Source of the DNA: Desulfarculales bacterium
Lineage (GTDB): Bacteria > Desulfobacterota > Desulfarculia > Desulfarculales > Desulfarculaceae
Length of the DNA: 64,000 nucleotides
Reading direction: 5' to 3'
Assembly: GCA_031267815.1 (NCBI GenBank)
Contig: JAIRYI010000103.1
Span: 19,755-83,754, forward strand
The notes beneath the pieces were generated by a model. The model did no database searches, had not been told where the DNA came from, and was given only the letters and a program-made list of their open reading frames with translations. Of this stretch, positions 22,829-32,097 are shown one piece after another (within the stretch, counting starts at the first letter, position 1; each line of letters begins with the position of its first letter). A program made the translations under genes and the position numbers.

Positions 22829-24238
22829 TCAGGCCTGGAAAAAAGCTTTATAGCCTTCCGCCGTGGCCCATAAATCAGCCTTGTGGCTTATCTCAAAGGG
22901 GGAGTGCATGGATAGTAGCACCGGGCCCGCGTCCAGCACCTCCATGCCGTAGGCGGCCAAAAATTTGGCGATGGTTCCGCCTCCGCCTTCATCAATACGG
23001 CCCATTCCCGCCGCCTGCCAGGGAACTCCGGCTCTGTCCCATACTCCTCTCATCCAGGCCACATATTCGGCGTTGGCGTCGTTGGCGGAGTATTTGCCGC
23101 CGTGGCCGGTGTATTTGGTCAGGCCCACGCCGCATCCCATAAAGGCGGCGTTGCGTTTGTCGTGTACTTCAGGATAGTCGGGATCAAAGGCGGCGCCTAC
23201 ATCGGCGCTTATAGCTTTACTTTTGCTCAAACCGGAAATCACCTCCAGATAATCGCCTTTTTCTCCGTGGGCGCGCATAAGTGAGGCCACCCACAGTTCC
23301 AGAAGACGGGTATTGGCGCTGGTGGGGCCCTCTGATCCCACTTCCTCTTTGTCCATAAACCAGGCCAGACACCAGTGGCGCGGATTCAGCGCGCTTAAGA
23401 CCGCCTTCAACTGAGCAAAAGCGCAAATGCGGTCATCCTGGGCATAAGCGCCCACCATGGACCGGTCCAGGCCCACATCCCGGGCTAACCCGGCCGGAAC
23501 TATTTCCAGTTCCGCGCTTATCAAATCATCTTCCTCAATCCCATAGTTTTCCGCCAGATATGCCAGCACCGCCTTTTTGACCGGCTCTTTGCCCGTCTCC
23601 TGTTTCCCTTTTTCATCCAGGGGCAGAGAGGCCAGGAGCAGATTCATGCGTTCAGCCTCAAAAGCCTCGCTCAATTTTTTGCCTTCCTGACTTTTGCGGC
23701 TTAAATGGGGCAGCAGATCGCAGATAGTGAAAAGAGGGTCGCCGCGCTCCTCGCCCAGGTGGATCTCGACCGTCTTCCCCTCCCGGGTACAGATCACCCC
23801 ATGGATGGCCAAGGGAATGGCCAGCCACTGATATTTCTTGATGCCTCCGTAATAGTGGGTCTTGAGAAAAGCCAGCCCCTGATCCTCATAAAGGGGATTC
23901 ATTTTTAAATCCAGACGGGGGGCGTCGATGTGCGATCCTATCAGACGAAACCCCTGACTCAACGGGGCGCGGCCGGGGGCGGCCAGCATTACCGCTTTAT
24001 TTTGATATACTTGATAGCATCTCCCCTTTTGCCGGGCGGACATGGGTTTGAATCCGGCCTTTACCGCCATGCCCACAATGGTTTCCACCGCCAGCCTTTC
24101 AGTTTTGCAGTTATCGAGAAAAGTTTTATACTCTTCGCCTAAAGCCATGATGGCTTTGCGCTCCTCCGCCTTGGCCCGGCTCCATACCGCCTTACTTTTA
24201 TCGGGCCTTATTTTCGCTTCCGCCGCCTTTTTCGCCAT
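22829..24238 (-). CDS. M18-family metallo-aminopeptidase
   Basis: The 469-residue protein belongs to the M18 (aspartyl aminopeptidase/aminopeptidase I) family. Metal-binding and active-site motifs visible are GSHIDAPRLDLK, MDKEEVGSEGPTSANTRL and the C-terminal MHSPFEISHKADLWATAEGY. It removes N-terminal, usually acidic, residues from peptides in the cytoplasm as a large homo-oligomer with two metal ions per subunit. Length is normal for the family. marC follows in the same transcript. Confidence 0.92.
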   Translation of the reverse strand: MAKKAAEAKIRPDKSKAVWSRAKAEERKAIMALGEEYKTFLDNCKTERLAVETIVGMAVKAGFKPMSARQKGRCYQVYQNKAVMLAAPGRAPLSQGFRLIGSHIDAPRLDLKMNPLYEDQGLAFLKTHYYGGIKKYQWLAIPLAIHGVICTREGKTVEIHLGEERGDPLFTICDLLPHLSRKSQEGKKLSEAFEAERMNLLLASLPLDEKGKQETGKEPVKKAVLAYLAENYGIEEDDLISAELEIVPAGLARDVGLDRSMVGAYAQDDRICAFAQLKAVLSALNPRHWCLAWFMDKEEVGSEGPTSANTRLLELWVASLMRAHGEKGDYLEVISGLSKSKAISADVGAAFDPDYPEVHDKRNAAFMGCGVGLTKYTGHGGKYSANDANAEYVAWMRGVWDRAGVPWQAAGMGRIDEGGGGTIAKFLAAYGMEVLDAGPVLLSMHSPFEISHKADLWATAEGYKAFFQA

Positions 24239-24685
24239 TTTTCCCCCTTAATCAATTATTGCCGCCGGAGTTATATCTTAAAAAACGCAAGCTCCCAGCC
24301 GTCTTGATCCCGGCCGGACCGCCTTCCTCCATATCTTAATATTATATGAGACCTGTTGCCAATTGTCGTCCATGGCAATTTGCAACAGCATAGCTGGCAA
24401 AACGTAGTTTTGTCAACTAAGCCAAACGACAAGCATTTTACAAATATTTGTCGTTTGGCTTAGCCATCCATGGCTAAGCCCGATACCTTATGCATATTTA
24501 AATATGCATAAGGTCCCTATATTATAATCCGCGCCGGCAATTGCCCGCAATCCGGCGTAAGGTAAAAGTAATGTGTCCAGGTTTTTACATAGAACATATC
24601 ATTTGGCCTTGCTTCGCAAAAAATTATCCGTCTGGGCGCGGCCGCCGGCCAGGGCGGATAATTTAAAAATAATTTTCCGGCAAGC
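24239..24685. repeat. Intergenic region with palindromic repeat block B
   Basis: No gene is seen. Several large palindromes occur in series: CTGTTGC/GCAACAG (24353-24388); CTAAGCCAAACGACAA (24417-24432) with TTGTCGTTTGGCTTAG (24448-24463), a 16-bp stem; GGCTTAGCCAT/ATGGCTAAGCC (24457-24480); and a perfect 30-bp palindrome at 24485-24514 whose centre is GCATATTTAAATATGC. The core and the GGCTTAGCCAT unit are shared with the block at 22.1 kb. The region separates divergent genes. Confidence 0.75.
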
Positions 24686-24714
24686 TTGACAGCATATTTT
24701 TTTTATGCTATTTT
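24686..24714 (+). promoter_or_regulatory. Sigma-70 promoter for the valine-leader/acyl-CoA synthetase gene
   Basis: TTGACA (24686-24691) with TATTTT (24709-24714), spacer 17 nt. The spacer contains an AGCATA...TATGCT inverted repeat that could bind a regulator. Confidence 0.65.
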
Positions 24715-24736
24715 AATGAACATCCAAAGGGGATCA

Positions 24737-24802
24737 GGCGGCTTGCCGGGCGGCTTGCCCTTAGCCCCAAGGAACAGGTTAATCCCAAGGAACAAGGTTG
24801 AT
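24737..24802 (+). repeat. Tandem duplications in the leader
   Basis: GGCGGCTTGCC occurs twice (24737-24747, 24749-24759). CCCAAGGAACAGGTTAAT (24766-24783) is followed at once by a near copy (24784-24802). Both lie in the transcript before the valine leader peptide; AAGG within the second repeat is the nearest possible ribosome binding site. Confidence 0.7.
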
Positions 24803-24807
24803 CTTCA

Positions 24808-24906
24808 ATGACCGTTGCGCAAAACAAATTTGCCAATTACGCCAGACCCCAATCAGTAGGTTGCGATCTGGCCGCGGTCGTTGTCGTCGTCGTCCCTGGT
24901 GGTTAA
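24808..24906 (+). CDS. Valine-rich leader peptide (32 aa)
   Basis: The short frame encodes a peptide with CDLAAVVVVVVPGG at its end: six consecutive Val codons (24877-24894). This is the composition of ilvB/ilvG-type attenuator leaders. The Val run ends directly before the first pairing segment of a leader hairpin, and a strong terminator follows 35 bp after the stop. Val-tRNA shortage should stall the ribosome and allow antitermination into the acyl-CoA synthetase gene. The Shine-Dalgarno sequence is weak. Confidence 0.85.
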   Translation: MTVAQNKFANYARPQSVGCDLAAVVVVVVPGG

Positions 24907-24976
24907 CCGCCCTTTTTAGGCCGTAAACTTACAAGTCAAGGCCCCTGGGCGGTGAAAGCCGCTCAGGGGTTTTTTT
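24898..24976 (+). terminator. Valine attenuator: terminator with competing antiterminator
   Basis: Terminator: CCCCTGGGCGG (24942-24952), loop TGAAAG, CCGCTCAGGGG (24959-24969), then seven T. Antiterminator: ACCGCCC (24906-24912) pairs with GGGCGGT (24947-24953). The protector hairpin is GGTGG (24898-24902), TTAA, CCGCC (24907-24911), starting just after the Val codons. Confidence 0.82.
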
Positions 24977-25016
24977 ATTGCGGACACTTAAAATCAAAAC
25001 TCTAAGGAATGAAAAA

Positions 25017-26732
25017 ATGACGCCCCCTCAGGTAATAACCCAACCCATTTTGCCCCAAATGGATTATGACGCCTATTATCGCGAATTTGCCTGGAATGTT
25101 CCGGATAATTTCAATTTCGCCTTTGATGTGGTTGACTACTGGGCCAAAGACCGCACCAAACTGGCTTTGCTCTCGGTTAATGAGCAGGGAGAAAATCCCC
25201 GCTTTCAGAGTTTTTATGAACTCAGCCGTCTTTCCAGTCAGTTCGCCGCCCTCCTGGCCGCCCATGGAGTGAAAAAAGGGGATCGGGCCCTGCTCTTGCT
25301 GCAAAGCGTGCCCGAATGGTACGCGGCCATGCTGGGCATGATGAAGCTGGGAGTGGTAGCCATGCCGACTACCGTGCTGGTGACCGCCAAAGACATCGCC
25401 TACCGCCTGGAACGGCCTCAGGCCAGAGTGGTGGTGACCGACGCCGAACACATCGGCCGGGTGGAAGAGGCCATAGCCCACAGCGGGATTTCCATGGATA
25501 TAAAAATATTGGTGGGCGGAGACAAAGGCATCCCTGCCCCAGGCTGGACTCCTTTCGAAAATATCTATCAATACAGCGCCCGGATGGAACGGCCGGAAAC
25601 CTCCATTGACGACCCCATGCTGATTTATTTCACCAGCGGCACCACCGGCCATCCCAAAATGGCCCTGCATACTCACAGTTACGCCGTTGGTCACTATGTG
25701 ACCGGCAAATATGCCCACGGCCTGACCACCAATGACCTCCATTGGACAGTATCGGAAACCGGCTGGGCCAAAGCGGGCTGGGGTAAGCTTTTCGGTCCCA
25801 TGATGGTGGGAGCGGCGGTATTCCAGCGGGAGGCCCCCGGACGCTTTGACCCCAACATGGTGATCAGGATGCTGGAGCGCTATGGCATAACTACCTTCTG
25901 CGCCCCCCCCACCGTATACCGCATGCTGGTGCAGACAGATCTCTCCGCTTACCGCCGCCAGCTTAATCTGCGCCGCTGCATGAGCGCGGGCGAACCTCTC
26001 AACCCCGGAGTGATTGAGCAGTGGAAACAGGCCTTCAATCTGGACATCTTTGATCACTATGGCCAGAGCGAGACCGTGGCCATTCTGGCCAATTGCGTGG
26101 GCATGAAGCTCAAATACGGCTCCGCCGGGCTGCCCACCCCCGGCAATGACGTGCGGGTGGTGGATGAAAAAGGCAAGGAAATGGCGCCTTATGAGGAAGG
26201 GACCATTGCCCTTTATCTGGGCGGCGACCGCCCTTACGGCCTGATGCGCGAATACTGGAAAGATGAAGATCTGAGCGCGGCCTGTACTCATCACGGCTAT
26301 TACTATACCGGCGACCGCGCCTTTCGCGATGAGGACGGCTATTTCTGGTTTGTGGGCCGGGATGACGATGTAATCAAATCATCCGGCTACCGCATCGGGC
26401 CTTTTGAAGTGGAATCGGCTCTGATTGAACACCCGGCGGTGATGGAATGCGCGGTGGTGGGAGTGGACGACCCGGAAGGCACCAGAGGGGTGCTGGTAAA
26501 GGCCTTTATTGTCCTGAGCGAAGGCTGGCAGCCCAGCGCGAAATTGACCGGCGAGTTGCAGGAACATGTGAAAAACACCACTGCCCCCTATAAATATCCC
26601 CGCCTGATTGAATACAGGAAAGAGCTGCCCAAAACCGTGTCCGGTAAAATCCTGCGCCGCCAGCTGCGCCTCCAGAATATGCCCCCCGCTCCCTTCCCGG
26701 CTGAAACCGGAGGAGAGGCCCGCCCTGTGTGA
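25017..26732 (+). CDS. AMP-forming acyl-CoA synthetase (ACSM/medium- or branched-chain type)
   Basis: The 571-residue ligase activates a carboxylic acid with ATP to acyl-AMP and then acyl-CoA. Motifs are the P-loop FTSGTTGHPKMALH (about 205-218), YTGDRAFRDEDGYFWFVGR, the hinge DDVIKSSGYRIGPFEVE and the catalytic Lys region KTVSGKILRR. The stretch WTVSETGWAKAGWGKLFGP is characteristic of the ACSM/medium-chain group, whose members take medium-chain, branched or aromatic acids. It is preceded by a valine attenuator, which suggests a product that feeds valine synthesis, for example isobutyryl-CoA for reductive carboxylation; this is inference. ATG 25017 is chosen for AAGGA upstream. Confidence 0.9.
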   Translation: MTPPQVITQPILPQMDYDAYYREFAWNVPDNFNFAFDVVDYWAKDRTKLALLSVNEQGENPRFQSFYELSRLSSQFAALLAAHGVKKGDRALLLLQSVPEWYAAMLGMMKLGVVAMPTTVLVTAKDIAYRLERPQARVVVTDAEHIGRVEEAIAHSGISMDIKILVGGDKGIPAPGWTPFENIYQYSARMERPETSIDDPMLIYFTSGTTGHPKMALHTHSYAVGHYVTGKYAHGLTTNDLHWTVSETGWAKAGWGKLFGPMMVGAAVFQREAPGRFDPNMVIRMLERYGITTFCAPPTVYRMLVQTDLSAYRRQLNLRRCMSAGEPLNPGVIEQWKQAFNLDIFDHYGQSETVAILANCVGMKLKYGSAGLPTPGNDVRVVDEKGKEMAPYEEGTIALYLGGDRPYGLMREYWKDEDLSAACTHHGYYYTGDRAFRDEDGYFWFVGRDDDVIKSSGYRIGPFEVESALIEHPAVMECAVVGVDDPEGTRGVLVKAFIVLSEGWQPSAKLTGELQEHVKNTTAPYKYPRLIEYRKELPKTVSGKILRRQLRLQNMPPAPFPAETGGEARPV

Positions 26733-26753
26733 GTTTGAACCCCTTCCCTCCAG

Positions 26754-26789
26754 GACAAAAGCCCGGCCGGCGGCGGCCGGGCTTTTGTC
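26754..26789. terminator. Strong hairpin terminator
   Basis: GACAAAAGCCCGGCCG (26754-26769), loop GCGG, CGGCCGGGCTTTTGTC (26774-26789): a perfect 16-bp stem with A and T runs on the two arms, so it can act in both directions. It ends the acyl-CoA synthetase transcript. Confidence 0.88.
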
Positions 26790-26806
26790 AGAGACCTCTG
26801 TCATAA

Positions 26807-27763
26807 ATGATTATAAGCGCAAGCCGGCGAACCGACATTCCGGCATATTATTCCGCCTGGTTCTATAACAGAATCAGGGAGGGGTTTGTTTTGGTGCGCA
26901 ATCCGATGAGATTTCACCAGATAAGCAGAATCAATCTTTCCCCGGATTTGGTGGACGGCATCGTCTTTTGGACAAAGAACCCCTTGCCCATGCTTGACAG
27001 GCTCAATGACCTCAAAGATTATATGTATTATTTCCAATTTACCGTAACGCCGTACGGCAAGGATGTGGAACCGAACCTGCCGTTAAAGGCCGATGCGATT
27101 ATTTCATCCTTCAAAAGACTTTCGGAAAAAATAGGCGCGGACAGAATTGTCTGGCGGTATGACCCTATTCTTATAAACGCCAGATATCAGTTGCCTTACC
27201 ACATTCGCGCTTTCAACAAAATTGCGGCCGAATTGCATGACTATACCCGCAAAGTTACTTTCAGTTTCATTGATGAAGATTACCGCGGGATTAAGAGTAA
27301 TATCAAGGAACTGTCATTATTAAATTTCCCCCTTGCGGCTCGGGCCGAACTGAGTTCGCGGCTGGCCGAAATCGCCGCAAGCCACGGCCTAGAGATAGAC
27401 GCCTGCGCGGAACCAATCGAATTACAGCAATGCGGCATAAAACCCGCGCGCTGTATAGATGACAGATTATTCGCAAAATTGCTTGGTTACCCTCTGCGTG
27501 TCAATAAAGACAGGACGCAGCGTCTTAAATGCGGCTGCGCGGCCAGCGTGGACATCGGCATGTATAACACTTGCCGGAACGGATGCCTTTATTGCTATGC
27601 CAACTACAGCCGGAAGGCGGTTGAGAAAAACTTCACCAAGCACAACCCCTCATCACCGCTGATTTCAGGGAATGCCGGCACTGATGACAAAATAAGCGAG
27701 CGCGTTTTGAAGTCGTGCCATGAGACGCAGCTGACATTGGGCAATATGTCAAACGTCTGCTGA
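26807..27763 (+). CDS. DUF1848 family protein, Fe-S cysteine motif
   Basis: The 318-residue protein begins MIISASRRTDIPAYYSAWF, the signature of the DUF1848 family, and carries a C-terminal cysteine cluster (LKCGCAASVD and TCRNGCLYCYANYS) that resembles a spore-photolyase/radical SAM type Fe-S site. The biochemical role is unknown. There is no visible Shine-Dalgarno sequence and the start is only 17 bp after a terminator, so expression may depend on read-through or a leaderless start. Confidence 0.85.
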   Translation: MIISASRRTDIPAYYSAWFYNRIREGFVLVRNPMRFHQISRINLSPDLVDGIVFWTKNPLPMLDRLNDLKDYMYYFQFTVTPYGKDVEPNLPLKADAIISSFKRLSEKIGADRIVWRYDPILINARYQLPYHIRAFNKIAAELHDYTRKVTFSFIDEDYRGIKSNIKELSLLNFPLAARAELSSRLAEIAASHGLEIDACAEPIELQQCGIKPARCIDDRLFAKLLGYPLRVNKDRTQRLKCGCAASVDIGMYNTCRNGCLYCYANYSRKAVEKNFTKHNPSSPLISGNAGTDDKISERVLKSCHETQLTLGNMSNVC

Positions 27764-27834
27764 TAAAATCGACAGATCCCTTCGCCGCCCCAGCGAACCG
27801 GAGGGAGGGGCTTCAGGCGGGCAGCCTTAGGTTT

Positions 27835-28482
27835 CTATTGGAAACGGTCGCGGAAATAGCCGGAATGGTTCAACACCTTATCCACAAATTCCTGGGTCTC
27901 TTTAATATCGGGGACTTCTCTTCCCGCGGCCTGCACCCGGCCGGGGCCGGCGTTATAGGCCGCCAGCATTAATCTGGTATTATTATTAAACATTTTACCC
28001 AAGCTGCCCAGATAGCGAATTCCGGCCGCCAAGTTGGCCTCAGGATTGAAAGGATCGTCAAGGCCCAGATGGCGGGCAGTTACCTTATTTATCTGCATTA
28101 AACCGGCGGCGCCCCGCTTGCTGGTCACCATGGGATCAAAACGGCTTTCCACTTGCACCAAAGCCATGACCAGGGCCGGATCCAGATTTTCCTGTTCGCT
28201 GAAACGCCGGATCAGAGGCCAGGCCAGTTCCTGGCGCTCATGCAGAGAACCCAGCCAGGGGCTGTGTCCCTGGCTGGGGAGAGTATTTGCCATCGCCCCG
28301 CCTCTGCCTGGAATATGGCTGAAAGAGGCGTAGGAGCCGGCTTCATAGCCGAGCATCTCGTAGTTTCTGCCCAGGGCGGCAAGAGTGAACAAGGCCGGCA
28401 ATAACAGGATTGCCGCCAGCCAGAAAGGGGCCAACAGCAGCCTGGGGCTGAGTCGGTGATATGAAGTTCCGGAAATGCGCAT
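27835..28482 (-). CDS. Membrane-anchored lytic transglycosylase (SLT domain)
   Basis: The 215-residue protein has an N-terminal hydrophobic anchor (about 14-37, LLLAPFWLAAILLLPALFTL) and a C-terminal SLT domain with the catalytic Glu in VQVESRFDP, then RGAAGLMQINKVTA and LMLAAYNAGPGRV. It cleaves peptidoglycan during turnover or to make room for envelope machines. It is monocistronic by position. Unlike the phage enzyme at 13457 it has a clear host-type layout. Confidence 0.9.
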   Translation of the reverse strand: MRISGTSYHRLSPRLLLAPFWLAAILLLPALFTLAALGRNYEMLGYEAGSYASFSHIPGRGGAMANTLPSQGHSPWLGSLHERQELAWPLIRRFSEQENLDPALVMALVQVESRFDPMVTSKRGAAGLMQINKVTARHLGLDDPFNPEANLAAGIRYLGSLGKMFNNNTRLMLAAYNAGPGRVQAAGREVPDIKETQEFVDKVLNHSGYFRDRFQ

Positions 28483-28762
28483 AACTTAATCCGCATATTG
28501 AACTACCCAAATATCCGCCCGCCGTCAAGAGGAAAATAAAGAAAAAAATCACATCAGCTATTTTAATTAATATTAACGGCAAGTTAAGAAGGGCGAGCCG
28601 CAATTTACTTGGCACGCGGCCGCTTTCAAGCGGCGCCTGAAATTAAGCGTTCTTCCCTGAAAAAGCCGTTTTCGACTTTTTCAGGGTCTACTACTTAGTC
28701 GCTTGCGGAATTTGCGGTATAATATTGAAGCAGGTAATTAACTTCACGCTGAACCGGGAAAA
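28483..28762. other. Intergenic region with a hairpin
   Basis: No gene. CCTGAAAAAG (28656-28665) pairs with CTTTTTCAGG (28676-28685), and GCCGCT/AGCGGC forms a smaller stem near 28618-28634. Promoters for the two divergent neighbours should lie here but none stands out. Confidence 0.4.
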
Positions 28763-29599
28763 ATGTGGTCAGACTTTCATGAACGTGTTCAGGTATGCCT
28801 GAATGATCTCAAATCCAGAGTGCCGGCCGCTTTTACGCCCCGGGCAGTCCTGACCTTGGGTACCGGGCTGGAAGGGCTGAAAGAACGGCTGACCGGCGCG
28901 GTCAGTATTTCCTGCAATGACATTGACATATTCTCTCCCGTAGCCTCCCCGGTTCATGAAAAAAGCCTGTGCCTGGGATATTGGGGCAATGTGCCCACGG
29001 CCATCCTGGTGGGGCGCATGCATCTTTACGAAGGCTACCATCCCAGCCAGATTGCCATGCCGGTGAATCTGCTGGCCTCCTGGGGCGCCGATACCTTTAT
29101 TTTCAGCAACGCCGCCGGCGGTCTGGATCTGTCCATGCGTCCGGGCCAGGTGATGCTGATCACGGATCATATCAACCTGACCGGACACAATCCCCTGACC
29201 GGTTCCCATATTCCTTCCTGGGGGCCGCGCTTTACTGATATGAGCCAAACCTATGACCGCAAACTGCTGACCCTGGCCCGTCAGGCCGCGGCCCGGGCCG
29301 GCATAACATGTCATGAAGGGGTTTATGCCGGCCTCTCCGGCCCCAGCCTGGAAACTCCGGCCGAAACCAGGATGCTGCAGATGCTGGGAGCGAAGGCGGT
29401 GGGCATGTCCACCGTGCTGGAAGTGATCGCGGCCCGGGCGCGCGGCGCCAGGGTAATGGCCGTCTCGGCTATAACTAATGTCAATAATCCCGAAAATATG
29501 CGCCCGGTAAGCCTGGATGAGATTATTGCCGTGGCCGGGCGGGCGGGCCAGGATATAGAGCGTATCGTCAGCGCCGTATTGACGGACGCGTACAGCTGA
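28763..29599 (+). CDS. Purine nucleoside phosphorylase (trimeric PNP/MTAP family)
   Basis: The 278-residue enzyme splits purine nucleosides with phosphate to base and (deoxy)ribose-1-phosphate. Conserved stretches are GRMHLYEGYHPSQ, FSNAAGGLD, YAGLSGPSLETPAETRML, GAKAVGMSTVLEVIAA and VSAITN, which indicate the class I trimeric PNP rather than the hexameric DeoD type. The ETPAE motif with the following ITN favours 6-oxopurine nucleosides. It stands alone between intergenic regions; the ribosome binding site is weak (GGGA). Confidence 0.9.
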   Translation: MWSDFHERVQVCLNDLKSRVPAAFTPRAVLTLGTGLEGLKERLTGAVSISCNDIDIFSPVASPVHEKSLCLGYWGNVPTAILVGRMHLYEGYHPSQIAMPVNLLASWGADTFIFSNAAGGLDLSMRPGQVMLITDHINLTGHNPLTGSHIPSWGPRFTDMSQTYDRKLLTLARQAAARAGITCHEGVYAGLSGPSLETPAETRMLQMLGAKAVGMSTVLEVIAARARGARVMAVSAITNVNNPENMRPVSLDEIIAVAGRAGQDIERIVSAVLTDAYS

Positions 29600-29733
29600 A
29601 TATCTGGATTACCTCTGAAGGAGGGCCGCTTCCCGCGGGGGCGATGGGCCGGGCGGGCGTCAAAACCAAAGCCGGCGTCTGCGGAGGTAATTTTACCCGG
29701 TCGCGTCCGCGTTCCGAAGCGGGAGGGGATCGC

Positions 29734-29762
29734 TTGACAAAACCGCTGAACTCAACTAAATT
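29734..29762 (+). promoter_or_regulatory. Sigma-70 promoter for hppA
   Basis: TTGACA (29734-29739), 17-nt spacer, TAAATT (29757-29762), about 95 bp before the hppA start. The rest of the gap 29600-29733 is GC-rich without a gene. Confidence 0.7.
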
Positions 29763-29857
29763 AGCTGGTTGTTTATTGCAAGGCGCCGGGGCCGTATTTC
29801 CGTCCTCCGCCGGAAGCAATTTTTGGCTACCATAATAAAAATCTAAGGAGAGTGGGT

Positions 29858-31942
29858 ATGGCTATCATGGGCCTTCTGCTGGCGCTGGTCTGCGCGGCTT
29901 TCGCGATTTTGTACGGAGTGAAATCCAGTAAAGAAATTCTGGCTCTGCCGCCGGGCGACCAGCGTATGCAGGGCATTGCCTCCGCTATTCAAGAAGGCGC
30001 TGCCGCCTATCTGAAACGCCAATATACCACCATTGCCCTGGTGGGAGGGGCGATTTTTCTTATTCTCCTGTTTGCCTTGAGCATTGCCGCCGCCTTTGGC
30101 TTCGCTTTGGGGGCGGCTCTTTCCGGAGCCGCCGGCTTCATTGGCATGAATGTTTCCGTGCGCGCCAACGTGCGCACCACCGAGGCGGCCAAAAGCGGTC
30201 TGGCCGCGGCTATGAACGTGGCCTTCAAGGGCGGGGCCATCACCGGTTTTCTGGTGGTGGGGCTGGCTCTTCTGGGCGTGACCGGTTATTACCTGATTTT
30301 AAGCCTTGTCTACAGCGGAAGCTCTATTTCCCAGGCTGATATCATTCATCCTCTGGTGGGTCTGGGCTTCGGCGGCTCCCTTATTTCCATTTTCGCCCGC
30401 CTGGGCGGAGGCATTTTCACCAAAGGCGCGGACGTGGGCGCGGATTTGGTGGGCAAAGTAGAGGTGGGCATTCCGGAAGACGACCCCAGAAATCCGGCGG
30501 TCATAGCCGACAACGTGGGCGACAACGTGGGCGACTGCGCGGGCATGGCCGCCGACCTGTTTGAAACTTACGCGGTAACCATTATCGCCACCATGCTTCT
30601 GGGCGCCCTCCTGATCAAAGGCTCTGAAAACATGGCAGTGGTCTATCCTCTGATTCTGGGCGGCTTCTCCATTCTGGCCTCGGCCATTGGCTGCTACTTT
30701 GTAAAAATAGGCCCAGACGGCAAAATCATGCGCGCCCTGTACAAAGGCATGATGGTGGCGGGAGTTTTAGCTGCCGTGGGGTTCTTCCCCATCACTTCTT
30801 TTTTTATGGCCGACAATGCCCTGGACGCGGCCCTGGGCATCAGCGGCGGGGCCCATGCCCGCCTCTACTGCTCCGCTCTCGTCGGGCTGGCCCTCACCGC
30901 CGTCATCGTCATAGTCACTGAATTCTATACCTCCACCGAATTCAAACCGGTGCGCAATCTGGCCCAAGCTTCCCAGACCGGGCACGGCACCAATATCATT
31001 GCCGGCCTGGCCTTGTCCATGCGGGCCACCGCCCTGCCGGTGCTGGCGGTATGCTTAAGTATCTATGCTTCTTATATGCTGGCCGGGATCTACGGCGTGG
31101 CTATCGCCGCCACCGCCATGCTCTCCATGACCGGGATTGTGGTGGCCCTGGATGCTTACGGCCCCATTACCGACAACGCCGGCGGCATTGCCGAGATGTC
31201 CGAACTGCCTGACTCTGTCCGGGCCGTGACCGATCCCCTGGACGCGGTAGGCAACACCACCAAAGCGGTCACCAAAGGCTATGCCATCGGCTCCGCCGGT
31301 CTGGCCGCGCTGGTGCTGTTTGCCGACTATACCCATGCCCTGGAAACCGCCGGCCGCGTGATCAGTTTTGATCTCTCCAATCCCGCGGTAATTATCGGTC
31401 TCTTTATCGGCGGTATGGTGCCGTATATTTTCGCCGCCATGGCCATGGAATCGGTGAGCCGCTCCGCTGGCGCCGTGGTGATGGAAGTGCGCCGCCAATT
31501 CAAGGAAATTCCAGGCATTATGGACCGCTCCGCCAAACCGGATTACTCCCGGGCAGTGGATTTACTTACCCGCGCGGCTATCCGGGAAATGATCATTCCC
31601 TCTCTGCTGCCGGTGCTGGCGCCGGTGATTGTGGGCGTGGGCCTGCGCCTGCTCATGGGCCCGGACGCCGGCATTCAGGCCCTGGGCGGGTTGCTTATGG
31701 GCACTATCATCACCGGACTGTTTGTGGCCATTTCCATGACCGCGGGCGGAGGCGCCTGGGACAACGCCAAAAAATATATTGAAGACGGCAACTTCGGCGG
31801 CAAGGGGAGCGAAACCCACAAAGCGGCGGTAACCGGCGATACGGTAGGCGACCCCTATAAAGATACCGCCGGACCGGCTATTAATCCTTTAATAAAAATC
31901 ATCAACATTGTGGCTCTGCTTATTGTGCCCTTGCTGGTCTGA
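29858..31942 (+). CDS. hppA: K+-independent H+-translocating membrane pyrophosphatase
   Basis: The 694-residue polytopic protein (about 16 membrane segments) couples pyrophosphate hydrolysis to ion pumping across the inner membrane. The substrate site [20 protein letters not shown] and [19 protein letters not shown] is complete, as is the C-terminal [19 protein letters not shown]469 in [17 protein letters not shown] is the residue that marks the K+-independent subfamily, normally proton pumps. It lets the cell recover energy from PPi made in biosynthesis and, in sulfate reducers, in sulfate activation. ATG 29858 fits AAGGAG spacing better than GTG 29852. Confidence 0.95.
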   Translation: MAIMGLLLALVCAAFAILYGVKSSKEILALPPGDQRMQGIASAIQEGAAAYLKRQYTTIALVGGAIFLILLFALSIAAAFGFALGAALSGAAGFIGMNVSVRANVRTTEAAKSGLAAAMNVAFKGGAITGFLVVGLALLGVTGYYLILSLVYSGSSISQADIIHPLVGLGFGGSLISIFARLGGGIFTKGADVGADLVGKVEVGIPEDDPRNPAVIADNVGDNVGDCAGMAADLFETYAVTIIATMLLGALLIKGSENMAVVYPLILGGFSILASAIGCYFVKIGPDGKIMRALYKGMMVAGVLAAVGFFPITSFFMADNALDAALGISGGAHARLYCSALVGLALTAVIVIVTEFYTSTEFKPVRNLAQASQTGHGTNIIAGLALSMRATALPVLAVCLSIYASYMLAGIYGVAIAATAMLSMTGIVVALDAYGPITDNAGGIAEMSELPDSVRAVTDPLDAVGNTTKAVTKGYAIGSAGLAALVLFADYTHALETAGRVISFDLSNPAVIIGLFIGGMVPYIFAAMAMESVSRSAGAVVMEVRRQFKEIPGIMDRSAKPDYSRAVDLLTRAAIREMIIPSLLPVLAPVIVGVGLRLLMGPDAGIQALGGLLMGTIITGLFVAISMTAGGGAWDNAKKYIEDGNFGGKGSETHKAAVTGDTVGDPYKDTAGPAINPLIKIINIVALLIVPLLV

Positions 31943-32097
31943 GCCGGAAAGCCGGCGGCGAGAGCGGAGGGGCGGCGAACCGGTCCCGATGCTGCCGCCG
32001 GCGGCAAACGAGGGAATCAACCCTCTTGCGGACGATGCTTATCCGGGTAAAATAAATAAATTGCGTGATTTAAGCTGTCACCGAAAGTGATGGAGCC

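Noticed and set aside
29644..29835. Plus-strand frame of 63 codons before hppA
   Set aside because: It overlaps the likely hppA promoter and has Gly/Arg/Ser-rich composition typical of non-coding GC-rich DNA.
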